Shown piece by piece: positions 6,377 to 16,237 of a stretch of 20,229 bases of DNA; positions within the stretch are counted from its first letter, which is position 1, and each line of letters opens with the position of its first letter. Source of the DNA: a virus; the IMG/VR virus record IMGVR_UViG_3300035158_000616, positions 1 through 20,229 of that record. One strand, 5' to 3'. A program made the translations under genes and the position numbers. A model generated the notes under the pieces. It had not been told where the DNA came from. It did no database searches and saw only the letters and a list, made by a program, of their open reading frames with translations.

Positions 6377-9300
6377 TTAATATTGATCCGCACCATACTC
6401 CAAGAAATGGTGCAGTTGTTGCGACGGATAATCCTCTTTTCTCCGGCCAACACGAATTTGAGCACGCTTCTTCAGTTCAGACTTAATCTCATCCTTAATT
6501 CGTTTATTATTAGCGATTAAAGCTTCACGTGCCGCACGACGAACATCAGAAACGGTGTTCTTAATAACTCGAATTTTTGCTTCACGATTAAGTTGTTTAT
6601 ACTGGTCCGCCTGTATGATATCCGTTAACCATTCTTGGAGAGGCACTTGAGAAATGAGCTCATTGAGTTTGTCATATTCTTTGGGTTCCAGCTTTTCACG
6701 GACATGCTCTAGCTGAACGGATTCGCCTGGTGCTGGAATATTTGCACCAAGTCGCATCAATTCCTGGGCAATCGGATCTTTTGTTTCTTCACGTGTCGTG
6801 AAAACGCCCAGGGCGGGCGCTGGCCAAGCTTCATCTCGCTTGATGACAGTGCCATAAATATTGTGTCGTCTTGGATACAGCGCCTTCTTGTTGAACTTGC
6901 TTACAATAACGTCACTGGCATCCGTGGTTCGACGAACGACATCGTCGGATAACTCTTGAATGTGCCTCAATGCCGTCGATCCTGGAATTAGTTTGTCGAG
7001 CTGTTGGTTAAACCAGTACTGTACATTTTTCCGTTCTGATTGCATGACCATCTCAAAGAGACTGTGAGCGGACTGCATAAAGGTCTTATTCAGCACCGGA
7101 TCTGTCATAGCGTGTAACCAGGGACTCACAAGGTCCGCCATATCCTGCTCGTCCTCATCGGTGGCATATTGAATCGACATTTCGGCAGCACGGGCGATAT
7201 CTGCTATAGCGCCAAGAAGCATTGCAGCCGGGTCACCACGCTTATAAGACACCCATTTATCGCCAAGCTTAACCGAATATTCCTGAACACCATAGTTATC
7301 CCAAGTCTCTTCCATGCCGACCGGAGTCCTGCCGGTAAGATAACCAAGCTCATAGAGAGCAAGCGCACCGCCCATCATGGCAGAACCCTGCACCATACCA
7401 GCTATAGCTTCCTACCTGTCACGCCCCCCGTTGCGCAATTGATTCTTGACTCGGCCTTCAACCAATGCGGCAAGCGGTGTTTGGCGACCGGCATACTTGG
7501 TGAGATTGACCACAACCTTGTAGAAAGGCACACCCAGGATTTTAACTGTCTGTCCTAATGCGTTTGCGTTAAGCGCTTCATTCAAAGCGCCAGAGGCTTT
7601 ACCCAGGTCATCCGTAAAAGTGACTTCCCTGGCATTTCCCATCGCCTTGTAATGAAGATTCCTGGATGGTTTATTGGTCATGAACTGAATGAAATCTTCC
7701 AGGTCTTTTCCGCTTAAATTCCGGTCAATGCCCTCACGTGCTGCCTGGGCATGGAGTTCGGAAAAATAGCCGATGTTCTTCATAAACTCGTCACCGGCGG
7801 TTAACCCATGAAATGGCAGAAAAGGCATCTTAATCAGAGTCCGAAGCGGCAAGCGAACCCCTATTTTATTCATGTTCAACCTATCAAGTTGCCTAATCGT
7901 CCACTTATCAAGCTTTTCATAGACGTTACCGACTTGCCCCTCGGCTTTTGCCCCAGAGTCAATCTGCAGTTCCCCGGTAAACAATGCCTTCCAGACACGA
8001 CCGGCTTCATCATCCATTTCCCAAGCTTTTTTCATGCCGCCCATGATGACTTTCGGGTTGTAAAAATTCTTCTTTGTGACACCGGGAAGTCGCATGGCAT
8101 CAATCAGCCCCATCCGCATCCCATGTACATATGCGGATGCTTCCTTCATGACTTCCTTGTTTCCAGTCATCGCCGAATGTATTTTCAAACCAACAAACCT
8201 TTTGATGGTGTTATTAGTCATTGCGACACTATTGCCAAGCATGTTGGTAATATGAGTGGCCGGATTCCAGAGAAGGTTGGCCTGGACCAGCTCCAAGACC
8301 CCTTCCAAATAAGAGTTCTTTCCGATACTTCTGGCAACATGGAACTTGGCCGGGGTTGTCTTGGCTTGTCGAAAGCTTTCAATAGCTCTCTGGACTCTTT
8401 GCCTGGAGTTATTAGCCAGATCCTGGAGGTCCATATCATCCATCGAGTCAAGATCAAACCGGCCTTTGAATTTAGTCCATGGTTGATTATAGATATCAAG
8501 GGTACGCCCGATTTCACTGCGCACACCAAAAACAATGGACTCCAGCTCCTGAAGCTGTTTCATGTGCTCCAGCACTCGAAGTTCATCTTTAAAGCTCATA
8601 TTGGCCGGTTCTGAAACCATCTTGCCAATCGCATCAGCATACGTGACAAAAAACTTATTAAGGGACCGGACCCTTGCTGGTAGGTTCTTGACGTCCTTGA
8701 AGAGTCTGCGCATGGAATCCATAGTTTCGTCGGTGCCTCTGCCAAGATTGTGGGCTAACCTTTGACCGGCCTGTTTCTCAGTCGTTTCCCTGGAGACATG
8801 CCTACCAGCATCAGCGCTTCGCATTTCAAACATGTCATCAAGCCGGTCGCTTCGGAATATTTTAGCCATTCTTTGAACAGAGTCCTCGACTTCCATTGCA
8901 TCGATAACCTTGTTGTAACCCAGGTCGTCCGGCAAATCTTCGGCATGTCGATGTCTGGCAATTTTTATTGCCGTCTGCGTCAAGTCCTCCTCAGTCGCTT
9001 TTGGGGTCACTCTTCTTTCTTCAACAGGTTTCTTCAGTACTGCCTCATCAGCTTCTCTCACTGCCGCTTCAGCTTCCTGCTGCCCCACCGACTTCTCAGG
9101 TTCTGCATTCGTTTCGGTTCTCCGGCCAATATGACCTTTGCGGGGTTCTTCAGGTCGGCGAAGAGGATCTGTGTCGGCATGTTCAAGTTTACTGGAGACT
9201 TTCTTATCAAATTCCTTGACAACTTGGGATTTTTTGCCGCCTACTGCTCGCCAAAGCTGACCTTTAGCCAACTTAAATCCCGATATCAATGTATCAAAAG

Positions 9301-10171
9301 CGACCCCGGTGACTGCACCCTCCAAAGTTTGCTTTAATCTCTCAACTGCTGCCGGATTATTGGGGTCAGTTTTCATAAAGTCAATGATGACATTCTGTGT
9401 GTCAGGATCAAACTCAGATATGGCGTCTGCCAGCTTAGGGGCATACGGATCGAATGCTGCATAATCCGCAATAGCCCCCTTGATTGTGTCCTCACCCAAG
9501 CGTGCCATAAACTTTGCCGTTCGTGGTAGCTTGGTTGCCATATTCTTCATAATACCGCTGGAAAGAATTTTAGATGCGATTTGACCGCCTTTAGTCACCT
9601 TGGATACCCTAGAAAACGGCACCAGGAATTGTGAGAAAGTCTTGGTAATATCTCCAGGCAAGGAATAAGTGGATGTGATATCTTTGTTTGCTTCGTATAT
9701 GGCATTGGCATGTTTTTCCATGAAATCGGGAACGGATTCTGTAAGCTCCTCAGGATCTACAGTCATGGCACCGACCTGCTCGTCACTTAATAATCCAGCA
9801 GACTCGGCCATTTTAATCATTCCGGTCTGAGGGTTCATCCACTGACTGATTTCGCCAATCGCCTCAAAAGTTTCGATAGCGCCTTTTTCAAACCCTCCGA
9901 TGACACCTTTGCCGACATCCTTCAAATAATAGGACACGGGACTCTCCTGCCTGTCGACGTAAGCGTCAACTTGGTCATTGTCAAGTAAGCCCGCACGATA
10001 AGCAACATCAACGGAATATGGGTCCATACCCATAAGACCGTGATGCTTAAGTTGCTTTCGGGCCGTATACAAGTCTACTTGCTCTCTAGGAATCTGTCCT
10101 TTCTGATACATCTGGTCGATTTGACCAGGGGAATATTTCATCAAGCTCTTGTTTGTATTAGCCTCGGCCAT
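6377..10171 (-). CDS. gp16-like internal virion (DNA ejection) protein, read through one in-frame TAG
   Basis: One reading frame of 1265 codons (T7 gp16 is 1318 aa, from memory) interrupted only by TAG at 7414-7412. The part after the TAG (EAIAGMVQGSAMMGGALALY, then PYS-like GVQEYSVKLGDKWVSYKRGDP) continues the C-terminal half typical of large ejection proteins, so I read it as one protein, with TAG as probable Gln. Segments such as LVQANLLWNPATHITNMLGN are characteristic of podophage core proteins. No transglycosylase motif (catalytic Glu plus SYGLMQI) is seen at the N-terminus, unlike T7 gp16. Several hydrophobic helices suit a membrane-crossing ejection channel. Taken as broken, it would be two ORFs, 10171-7412 and 7396-6377, the second lacking a Shine-Dalgarno. 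Confidence 0.85.
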
Positions 10172-10177
10172 AAGTTA

Positions 10178-12049
10178 TTACTCCTTATATCCCGGTAAAT
10201 TCATAAGTCGTTGTCTGGTGGGATCTTCCACAGAAGTTTTATTGCCACCAGCAGTATTAGAGGTTTCTTGATTGCTCTGATTTCCACTCTTCTGGCTTGC
10301 AGCGGCACCCCTGGATATAGGATTAGCGCTCCTGGATGGCGTATTCACGATAGGTTCGTCGCTGCCATTGTTACTATTATGGCCCATATTAAAGTCAAAT
10401 TCCTGATTCTTCGGCATCGGGTATGCTTCTTTGGCATCCTTCTTAACCTGTTGCAGGATTTCATTGACTTGCTTAAACATAGGCGCACCGTCGGTTTCTT
10501 CCATCAATTGCTGATACTCAGCATTCAAACGTTGATGAGCATACCGGAGTCTCTTGGCATCCGCTCGTTTTCTGGCGCCGTCACCCCCACCAATAGCAAT
10601 TAAGCCACCGCCAGTTGACGACAACTCATCTTGCAAGAACCTCCACTGCTCGTTTTTATACTGCTTGATATTTTTGATTTCTCTATCTTCAAGACGATTT
10701 CGCTCTTTGGTCAGCAGATTCGATAGTTGAACATAATGGTTAGGGGTCAGATCTTGTTTGTTATTATGCAGCAGATTCTGGACTTGGTAGAAATTGCCTG
10801 GGTCATCCAGGTTAAGAATGGCGTTCTTGATGTCGACACGAATATCAGGATTTGAGACTTCGGCAAATCCGGTAGTCTCCAGCATATCGTCAATCTGCTG
10901 TAGATGAGCGTCGATTTCATTAGCATCCAGAGCAATTTGGTATTCATTGTTTGCCGTATCGTTCCATTTATTAACCACTTGCGATCTGATGTGCAGCAAT
11001 TGGTCCACTACGGTTTCACTACTGATATCGTCTTCATCCTGGAGTCTATCGATATTGGACAAAGCCACGGTAATATCTCGGTCCAGTTGCTCGGCAGCTT
11101 TCTTCCTGTATAGCTTCATCCGTTCTTGCTGGTTATTCAGTTTAGCATCACTGGCGGCTACCGCTCTGCGTTGCCATGTACGGACTCGGTTAACCAATTT
11201 AGTATCAGTCAATCGTATGCCGCCGTCTTTGTCCTTCCGGGTAGCAAAATCCAGGAAATCCGGATTAGCGGTTTGTTCAGCCAAACGGCCAGCTACATCG
11301 ATGATATGTTCGCTGACCTCCATTTTTGTCAGCCCGAACTCTTTGCCCTGCTTTTGGAGCCGGGTCAGGACTTCACGCAGATGCTTGCTTTCATCTTTGG
11401 TAATACGTTGCTCGGAAGTCCCAATTCCGGTTGGCGCTTGTTTTTGGCGCAGCATTTCCTCAGCTTCATTGCGCCATGTCTTTGCAAGGTTGGCAGCGCC
11501 TTCCTGGCGAACTCGTTCCCGCTGAATCTCCATGTAGTCCTGATAGACATGGGACTCAATTTGACGGGCTTTAGGAATGAAACCTTTAAGATATTCCGTC
11601 GATTTATCGGAAATGAACTGCTCCTGAAGCTGATTAAGACCTTCCTGGAACTCTTCAGGGCTGAGGTGATTCTTGTTAGCCAAGTAATTGCTAACTTGCT
11701 CCTGGAAATCATAGACCTCCGCTTCACCCTCGGCCCTTAAATATCCCTGAATCTTAGCTTGAGACGCATCCTCAGGCAGATCCTGTCCAGTTATACCAAG
11801 CTCATAACCTTTAGTTTTCTCTTCCTTTTCCTGTTGCTCCCTGAACTCGGCATAACCCTCCAAAAGACTTCTCCCTGATTTCAAAGCTTCAGCCAGTTTC
11901 ATGGCCGAACTGCCAGCAGCAGTTGTATGCTGATAGGTGTCTTTAGGATTTGCGGTAACATCCAAATTAGGTGTGCCATACCTATATGTTTCTTTTGCCG
12001 TGACACCCCTACGTTTGCTAAGGCGTTGCGGTGCGTTTCGTCTTGCCAT
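10178..12049 (-). CDS. gp15-like internal virion (core/ejection) protein
   Basis: About 623 residues, strongly charged and helical, with long coiled-coil-prone stretches rich in Gln, Glu, Lys and Arg and no membrane segment. Its position between gp14-like and gp16-like genes matches T7 gp15 (747 aa), part of the inner core ejected with the DNA. The C-terminal 100 residues are low-complexity (Asn, Ser, Gln). Start chosen at the ATG at 12049, 8 nt after GAGGAG; an in-frame GTG at 12058 lies inside that Shine-Dalgarno region and would leave no site. It ends in TAA, 7 bp before the next gene. Confidence 0.8.
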   Translation of the reverse strand: MARRNAPQRLSKRRGVTAKETYRYGTPNLDVTANPKDTYQHTTAAGSSAMKLAEALKSGRSLLEGYAEFREQQEKEEKTKGYELGITGQDLPEDASQAKIQGYLRAEGEAEVYDFQEQVSNYLANKNHLSPEEFQEGLNQLQEQFISDKSTEYLKGFIPKARQIESHVYQDYMEIQRERVRQEGAANLAKTWRNEAEEMLRQKQAPTGIGTSEQRITKDESKHLREVLTRLQKQGKEFGLTKMEVSEHIIDVAGRLAEQTANPDFLDFATRKDKDGGIRLTDTKLVNRVRTWQRRAVAASDAKLNNQQERMKLYRKKAAEQLDRDITVALSNIDRLQDEDDISSETVVDQLLHIRSQVVNKWNDTANNEYQIALDANEIDAHLQQIDDMLETTGFAEVSNPDIRVDIKNAILNLDDPGNFYQVQNLLHNNKQDLTPNHYVQLSNLLTKERNRLEDREIKNIKQYKNEQWRFLQDELSSTGGGLIAIGGGDGARKRADAKRLRYAHQRLNAEYQQLMEETDGAPMFKQVNEILQQVKKDAKEAYPMPKNQEFDFNMGHNSNNGSDEPIVNTPSRSANPISRGAAASQKSGNQSNQETSNTAGGNKTSVEDPTRQRLMNLPGYKE

Positions 12050-12092
12050 ATAATTCACTCCTCAGAGCATACTAAATTAATAAATTTGTTAA

Positions 12093-12701
12093 TTATCCGA
12101 CCGCACCTGCTGTTTGCGGTCCGATTCCATAGGGAGCTGGCTGTGTCGGCATTGAACTTACAGAACCACCACTATTCAAAACCCCTTTCAATTGACCGCC
12201 CATCTGGTATCCGCTCATGGCACCTTGGGCAGCACTGGTTCCAATCTTGAATGAACCCTGAAGAGGTCCGATAGTGGATGCTTCGGCCAGTTTCATCCGA
12301 CTCTTAGCCGTTTCTTGTACCATCTGTTTCTCATACTGAGCCCCTTTAATAGCTCTCTGGCGGTTGCTTTCAATTAAACCGATATCATATTCGGCTTGCA
12401 TCATTGCGTCGTGAAGTTGTCTAAGCGTTGAGTTGCCGAGCACATTCGCTTCACCGAAGGCAGCACGAAGCTTGCCCTGCTTTCTCAATGCTTGTCTGCG
12501 TGCTTCCATTTTCTCAAGGTTTGCTTGTTCGGTCACTTGCTCTCGCTGCCGACGGAGCTGTTCATACTGTCTTTCCATGGATTGATATGCGGATTCAGCC
12601 CGTGCTTCGGTAGCTTCATTTTTTCCGTGTATCGACATCATACTGCCAGCAGCACTAAGTACTGCCATTGTTCCCATGACAATCGTTGTTGGTTCACACA
12701 T
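12093..12701 (-). CDS. gp14-like internal virion protein
   Basis: 202 residues against 196 in T7 gp14. It starts MCEPTTIVMGTMAVLSAAGS, a Cys at position 2 followed by a hydrophobic helix, as T7 gp14 does (MCWAA...). A long Glu/Gln/Arg-rich helix follows, with RAAFGEANVLGNSTLRQL near residue 80, close to T7 RAAIGESMLEGSSMDRI, and a Gly-rich C-terminus. It probably forms the outer-membrane part of the ejection channel. Its ATG overlaps the end of the gp13-like gene by 8 bp (ATGTGTGA), with GGAGGA about 10 nt upstream, which suggests coupled translation. Confidence 0.88.
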   Translation of the reverse strand: MCEPTTIVMGTMAVLSAAGSMMSIHGKNEATEARAESAYQSMERQYEQLRRQREQVTEQANLEKMEARRQALRKQGKLRAAFGEANVLGNSTLRQLHDAMMQAEYDIGLIESNRQRAIKGAQYEKQMVQETAKSRMKLAEASTIGPLQGSFKIGTSAAQGAMSGYQMGGQLKGVLNSGGSVSSMPTQPAPYGIGPQTAGAVG

Positions 12702-13224
12702 GAGTTATCAATCCTCCATCCTCTCGACATGTACATGTCTTCCAAAACATATAAAAGCGCTCATCCGGATCTGTGAGAGTATATAAATCTTTTGAAAACC
12801 GGAATCCCAAAAGTCTGAGCCATTCTACTGCTCCCTTGTAGTCTGCCAGGACAAAGTTCACCAGCCCTGGAAAAATAATATGGAACAGGTCGATGACTCT
12901 TTTTGATAATTTGACGAATCGGAGGGGGTTCATGCGGTTCATCTTAGGTGAACCGATAAACCAAGGGATTCCATAGTCTTCATAAGGTGCATCGGTCAGA
13001 CCGAAGACGCCCACAATTTCCCCCTGGATCTTGACAGTCCAGGTATAATCACTCATATCAACGGAACGCTTTATTATGGATTGAGGAGAAATCAACCCTG
13101 TAGCGGCTGAAGTCTCCTCATAGTCCAGTATTCGCATGTCCATGCTTTCTACATCGTCCTCATCCTGCAATGGATATACGTACCCATCACAGAATTTTGG
13201 CACGAGTTGAATAAAATCCTTCAA
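12694..13224 (-). CDS. gp13-like protein with acetyltransferase (GNAT)-like fold
   Basis: 176 residues between the tail tube B and gp14-like genes, the position of T7 gp13, an internal virion protein. The order IVGVFGL, WFIGSPKM, a helix KLSKRVIDLF, then VNFVLADYKGAVEWLRLLGF follows GNAT-like podophage proteins and parallels T7 gp13 (138 aa). The start codon is TTG at 13224, with AAGGAG 6 nt upstream; the gene overlaps tail tube B by 38 bp. A family B palindrome (12726-12739) lies inside the last 20 codons and encodes KTCTCR, so the C-terminus may have been extended or replaced by a repeat. It ends in TGA. Confidence 0.75.
   Translation of the reverse strand: MKDFIQLVPKFCDGYVYPLQDEDDVESMDMRILDYEETSAATGLISPQSIIKRSVDMSDYTWTVKIQGEIVGVFGLTDAPYEDYGIPWFIGSPKMNRMNPLRFVKLSKRVIDLFHIIFPGLVNFVLADYKGAVEWLRLLGFRFSKDLYTLTDPDERFYMFWKTCTCREDGGLITHV
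12726..12739 (-). repeat. GACATGTACATGTC palindrome inside a coding end
   Basis: A perfect 14-bp family B palindrome with flanks GAA and GAG on the minus strand, in gene-sense orientation. It lies in the 3' end of the gp13-like gene and about 25 bp upstream of the gp14-like ATG. Confidence 0.9.
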
Positions 13225-15535
13225 ACGTTACTCCTTGGAATATACAGGACAGGTGGGTATCATTCTTAAAAATGATGCGGGTCTGAGTAGATTCGCCAAG
13301 CACCATAAACCGGGTTATCCCCTTTCGGAAATTAGCTTGGTCCAGAGAATCATTATTCAGTTGGAAACCTGTTTCTTCAACGGATTGCAGATAAGATTGC
13401 CTGTTTCCGGCAGGTTCAACCTCCAGGATAAAGTAGCCCGTATCGTAGTATCGAACCTGGATTGAACGGATTTTGAGAATACCTGTATGGGCTGTACCTT
13501 GTCGGTCCTGTATATACCAGGGAGTTAGCTCATAGAGCATCTCATAGGATTGGCCTATAACATAACTCTTATCCGAATAATCACCCTCGACTACAATATC
13601 CGTAAGGTTTGATTTGGTTACGTTTGCAACGGCAAGCAAATTGTCCGGATCGACAACACTCCAACTGTCATTATTTGAGGAATCATCAAATGGTAATGTG
13701 AAGGTTGTCTGGTCATTACCAGAATCATAACTGCCGGACAGGGTTAGCTGTTTATCGATATGGATCATATCCTTTGGTTCACTATTAAGTGGGATCTTGC
13801 AAAGGACTCCATGAGCATCGATACTGAATAGAATATACAGGTCGGCACCAAAGGGAAAAACGTCGATGATATAGGAATCGAATGACCATCGACACCAAGC
13901 GGATTGCACTTTCGCGTTCCCATCCCAAAAGTATTTGTATACATAAAGCGCATTCGCATCATCGGAGGTGTTCACGAACAAGTAGTCCATTTGCGTAACC
14001 GCTGTTAGCCATACCCGACCACCAAATGGAATATACTGAGGCACCTGTTTGGTCACGTCCACTGCGTCCTCAACCAGTGAATCTGGTTGAACGTAGTATT
14101 CCCGAATTGTTATATAATCTTGGTTGGGACAGGCAAAGTAGAGGTTACTGCCGATAGATGCTGACCTTGAGCCAGGCATACTAGTGAACCTTGTAGTCTG
14201 GTCAATCGCAATGGTTTTTGGACTGAGAATACTTCCGGCATAACTGACGATGAACTGCTGATTATCTGCTCGTAGCATGAGATTCTTGTTAAAAGGTAGC
14301 ACCTCACGAAGCGTGACAACTTCTGTTGTAGCAATCCCGATATCAATCGGGTCATCGTCGAGAACCTCAAGTGCTGTTGTCGGCCAGAAATCAAAGTAAA
14401 ATCCTGGACGACTAAGGATAATGTTTGATTTCGTCAGAAACCCCAACCTGTTCTGGTAAAAAAAGACATGCTCAATCTTAGTGCCGATGAAGCTTGGATC
14501 AGGAGCGGTATACTTATCGCCGACTTTCCGGTCTACCCAATTACATGGGGCAAAAACGAAAGAGCCGTCACTCATCCGGACCAATCGATGGGGCAAATTG
14601 TCGCCGTTCAAACCATTGTATAAATCAAATCCCGTCGATTCGATCCAGTTCTTGCCATCTGATTGGACATAATAATGAACGCTTTCACCATAAGTATCCT
14701 GGAGAATCCGCACCCTTTCATTGTCATTAAAACTCGATGCTGGCCAGAGTTCGTCATAAGACCGCACAGTGCGCCACAAAATATCCGTCTCTGAACCGCT
14801 CACATCCAAATCAAAGTCTCTGCCATCGATAAAATAAAGTTTGATTAAGTTTCCGTTGCGCTCGACATTTGGCAAGGTTTTGCCAACTGGCCATTTACTG
14901 GGATCAGTGAAAACATCGTTATACAATACTTCGGCAGCATGGTCGGGCGTCCAGGACCTATCCATATTTTTTGTGCAACTGTCTCCATCGAGCCGAACTT
15001 CGGCTTTTCCATCATACCAGCCATTAATCCGTACAATTGCGACATTTTCAATTTCGTTAGTCAGAGGCGGCATCTTCTGGCATGTCCTGTATCGATTGAC
15101 CACGATTGTATAATCGGCAATCGTTGTCGCTCGAATCCGGTTAAATGCGACTACATTACTTTTGTTAAAAGTGAGATAATCCTTAACCGATGTGTTTTGG
15201 GTAAAATTGAGATCTTCATCAAGCGTCCCATAATTGACTGTGGGAAACTCATCATTCACGAGGTCATATATGACAATCGGTTCTGTACCGTCATCCGTGA
15301 AAATAACAACATATCTCTCATTAATGTCTCGGTCGATTTTATGGACGTAACTTTCAGAGGCTACAACTGACCCCAAGTCCCTGATGAACTTGGAAGGTGG
15401 CCTTTTATACAACCCACGCACCAATTCGCCAATCGCATTTTCTTGCTGCTCGCATTGCGATTTCAGCCGCATGGATGCTGGTTGTTGGCTTACTCCATTA
15501 AAAAGGCCGGAATTTGTTTCCTGTAGTAGTGCCAT
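13187..15535 (-). CDS. Tail tubular protein B (nozzle), T7 gp12-like
   Basis: 782 residues (T7 gp12 is 794). It forms the distal tail nozzle. Typical features are the N-terminal FNGVSQQPASMRLKSQCEQQ, which is highly conserved across T7-like nozzles, GELVRGLYKRPPSKFI, and the central FFYQNRLGFLTKSNIILSRP. AGGTGG precedes the ATG at 15535, which sits 7 bp from the stop of tail tubular A. It ends in TGA inside the next gene. Confidence 0.95.
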   Translation of the reverse strand: MALLQETNSGLFNGVSQQPASMRLKSQCEQQENAIGELVRGLYKRPPSKFIRDLGSVVASESYVHKIDRDINERYVVIFTDDGTEPIVIYDLVNDEFPTVNYGTLDEDLNFTQNTSVKDYLTFNKSNVVAFNRIRATTIADYTIVVNRYRTCQKMPPLTNEIENVAIVRINGWYDGKAEVRLDGDSCTKNMDRSWTPDHAAEVLYNDVFTDPSKWPVGKTLPNVERNGNLIKLYFIDGRDFDLDVSGSETDILWRTVRSYDELWPASSFNDNERVRILQDTYGESVHYYVQSDGKNWIESTGFDLYNGLNGDNLPHRLVRMSDGSFVFAPCNWVDRKVGDKYTAPDPSFIGTKIEHVFFYQNRLGFLTKSNIILSRPGFYFDFWPTTALEVLDDDPIDIGIATTEVVTLREVLPFNKNLMLRADNQQFIVSYAGSILSPKTIAIDQTTRFTSMPGSRSASIGSNLYFACPNQDYITIREYYVQPDSLVEDAVDVTKQVPQYIPFGGRVWLTAVTQMDYLFVNTSDDANALYVYKYFWDGNAKVQSAWCRWSFDSYIIDVFPFGADLYILFSIDAHGVLCKIPLNSEPKDMIHIDKQLTLSGSYDSGNDQTTFTLPFDDSSNNDSWSVVDPDNLLAVANVTKSNLTDIVVEGDYSDKSYVIGQSYEMLYELTPWYIQDRQGTAHTGILKIRSIQVRYYDTGYFILEVEPAGNRQSYLQSVEETGFQLNNDSLDQANFRKGITRFMVLGESTQTRIIFKNDTHLSCIFQGVTFEGFYSTRAKIL

Positions 15536-15541
15536 ATATTA

Positions 15542-16123
15542 TTACCACCTGTTTCTTCCTAAACTTCCGTAATAAGAAATCGGGGAAGTCAGGAAATTGT
15601 AATCTTTGTTCTCTTCTTCAACTGAGAGCATCTTGGATCTTGCTTCCAGTTCATCCTGCTGAGACAACTTGTGCAGCAACTCAGATCCAACATACTTGTC
15701 CTGGAAAGCACGACCGGCACGAATGACAATGTATTGTCTTATGTGCTCCGGCAAATTTTCAAAATCCAACCCCCAGATAATGTTGACTCGGATGGAGTCT
15801 TCAAATTTAAATGTATGGTTGTCCTTGTCATATAGTTTACCGCTTCTCCAGACGAGGTTACGATTGCGGTCGACACAATCGACGGCTAGAACTCCACTCG
15901 GAATCTGGATTTCATCACTAGAATCCGGAGAAACCGGGTAATCTTCCTCGTAATTGCAGTTCAACCCTTCCATCTGGACCTCCCTGGATGCCCGGTCGAT
16001 TTCCTGCTCTGCCAGATTGCTCGGCGTAAATTGAGAGTCATCAATCGAGTTTACAGGCATCTCGCCAATCATCGACAGAAGGTAATTGACCGCTTCTATT
16101 TTACTTATTGGTCCGATAGACAT
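15542..16123 (-). CDS. Tail tubular protein A (adaptor), T7 gp11-like
   Basis: About 193 residues (T7 gp11 is 196). The adaptor ring sits between portal and nozzle. Diagnostic stretches are EAVNYLLSMIGEMPVNSIDD near the N-terminus, LNCNYEEDYPVSPDSSDEIQ, and YIVIRAGRAFQDKYVGSELL. Start chosen at the ATG at 16123, 8 nt after AGGAGG; the in-frame ATG at 16129 is only 2 nt from it and would add MS. It ends in TAA. Confidence 0.93.
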   Translation of the reverse strand: MSIGPISKIEAVNYLLSMIGEMPVNSIDDSQFTPSNLAEQEIDRASREVQMEGLNCNYEEDYPVSPDSSDEIQIPSGVLAVDCVDRNRNLVWRSGKLYDKDNHTFKFEDSIRVNIIWGLDFENLPEHIRQYIVIRAGRAFQDKYVGSELLHKLSQQDELEARSKMLSVEEENKDYNFLTSPISYYGSLGRNRW

Positions 16124-16147
16124 ACTCATGGCCTCCTGGGAATGTAA

Positions 16148-16185
16148 TAAAAAACAGGGGACCCCCTATTTTCAGGAGTCCCCTG
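16148..16185 (-). terminator. Strong intrinsic terminator after the capsid gene (T-phi position)
   Basis: On the minus strand CAGGGGAC (16185-16178) pairs perfectly with GTCCCCTG (16162-16155), with inner TCCT/AGGG pairing extending the stem, followed by TTTTTTATT. It lies between the capsid and tail tubular A genes, as does the T7 late terminator, and would make capsid mRNA more abundant than downstream mRNA. Confidence 0.9.
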
Positions 16186-16187
16186 GC

Positions 16188-16207
16188 GGCATATATATAT
16201 ATATGCC
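16188..16207. repeat. 20-bp palindrome GGC(AT)7GCC beside the terminator
   Basis: A perfect palindrome with seven AT dinucleotides between GGC and GCC, followed by TTTG on the plus strand. It looks like a family A unit whose centre has expanded by AT slippage. It sits 3 bp from the terminator stem. Confidence 0.85.
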
Positions 16208-16237
16208 TTTGTGTATACTTTATTTAACTCCTACTGA

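Noticed and set aside
8111-8139. Perfect 9-bp inverted repeat (CATCCGCAT and ATGCGGATG) with an 11-nt loop
   Set aside because: It lies inside the gp16-like coding sequence with no T-tract or known signal; a chance match in coding DNA is likely.
7808-8614. Long plus-strand open frame (268 codons)
   Set aside because: It lies wholly antisense to the gp16-like gene, has no recognisable motif or family, and there is no plus-strand gene context anywhere in the window.
11126-11740. Plus-strand open frames of about 190-200 codons opposite the gp15-like gene
   Set aside because: Antisense shadows of a Gln/Glu/Arg-rich coding region; low-complexity Leu/Ser/Phe products with no family.
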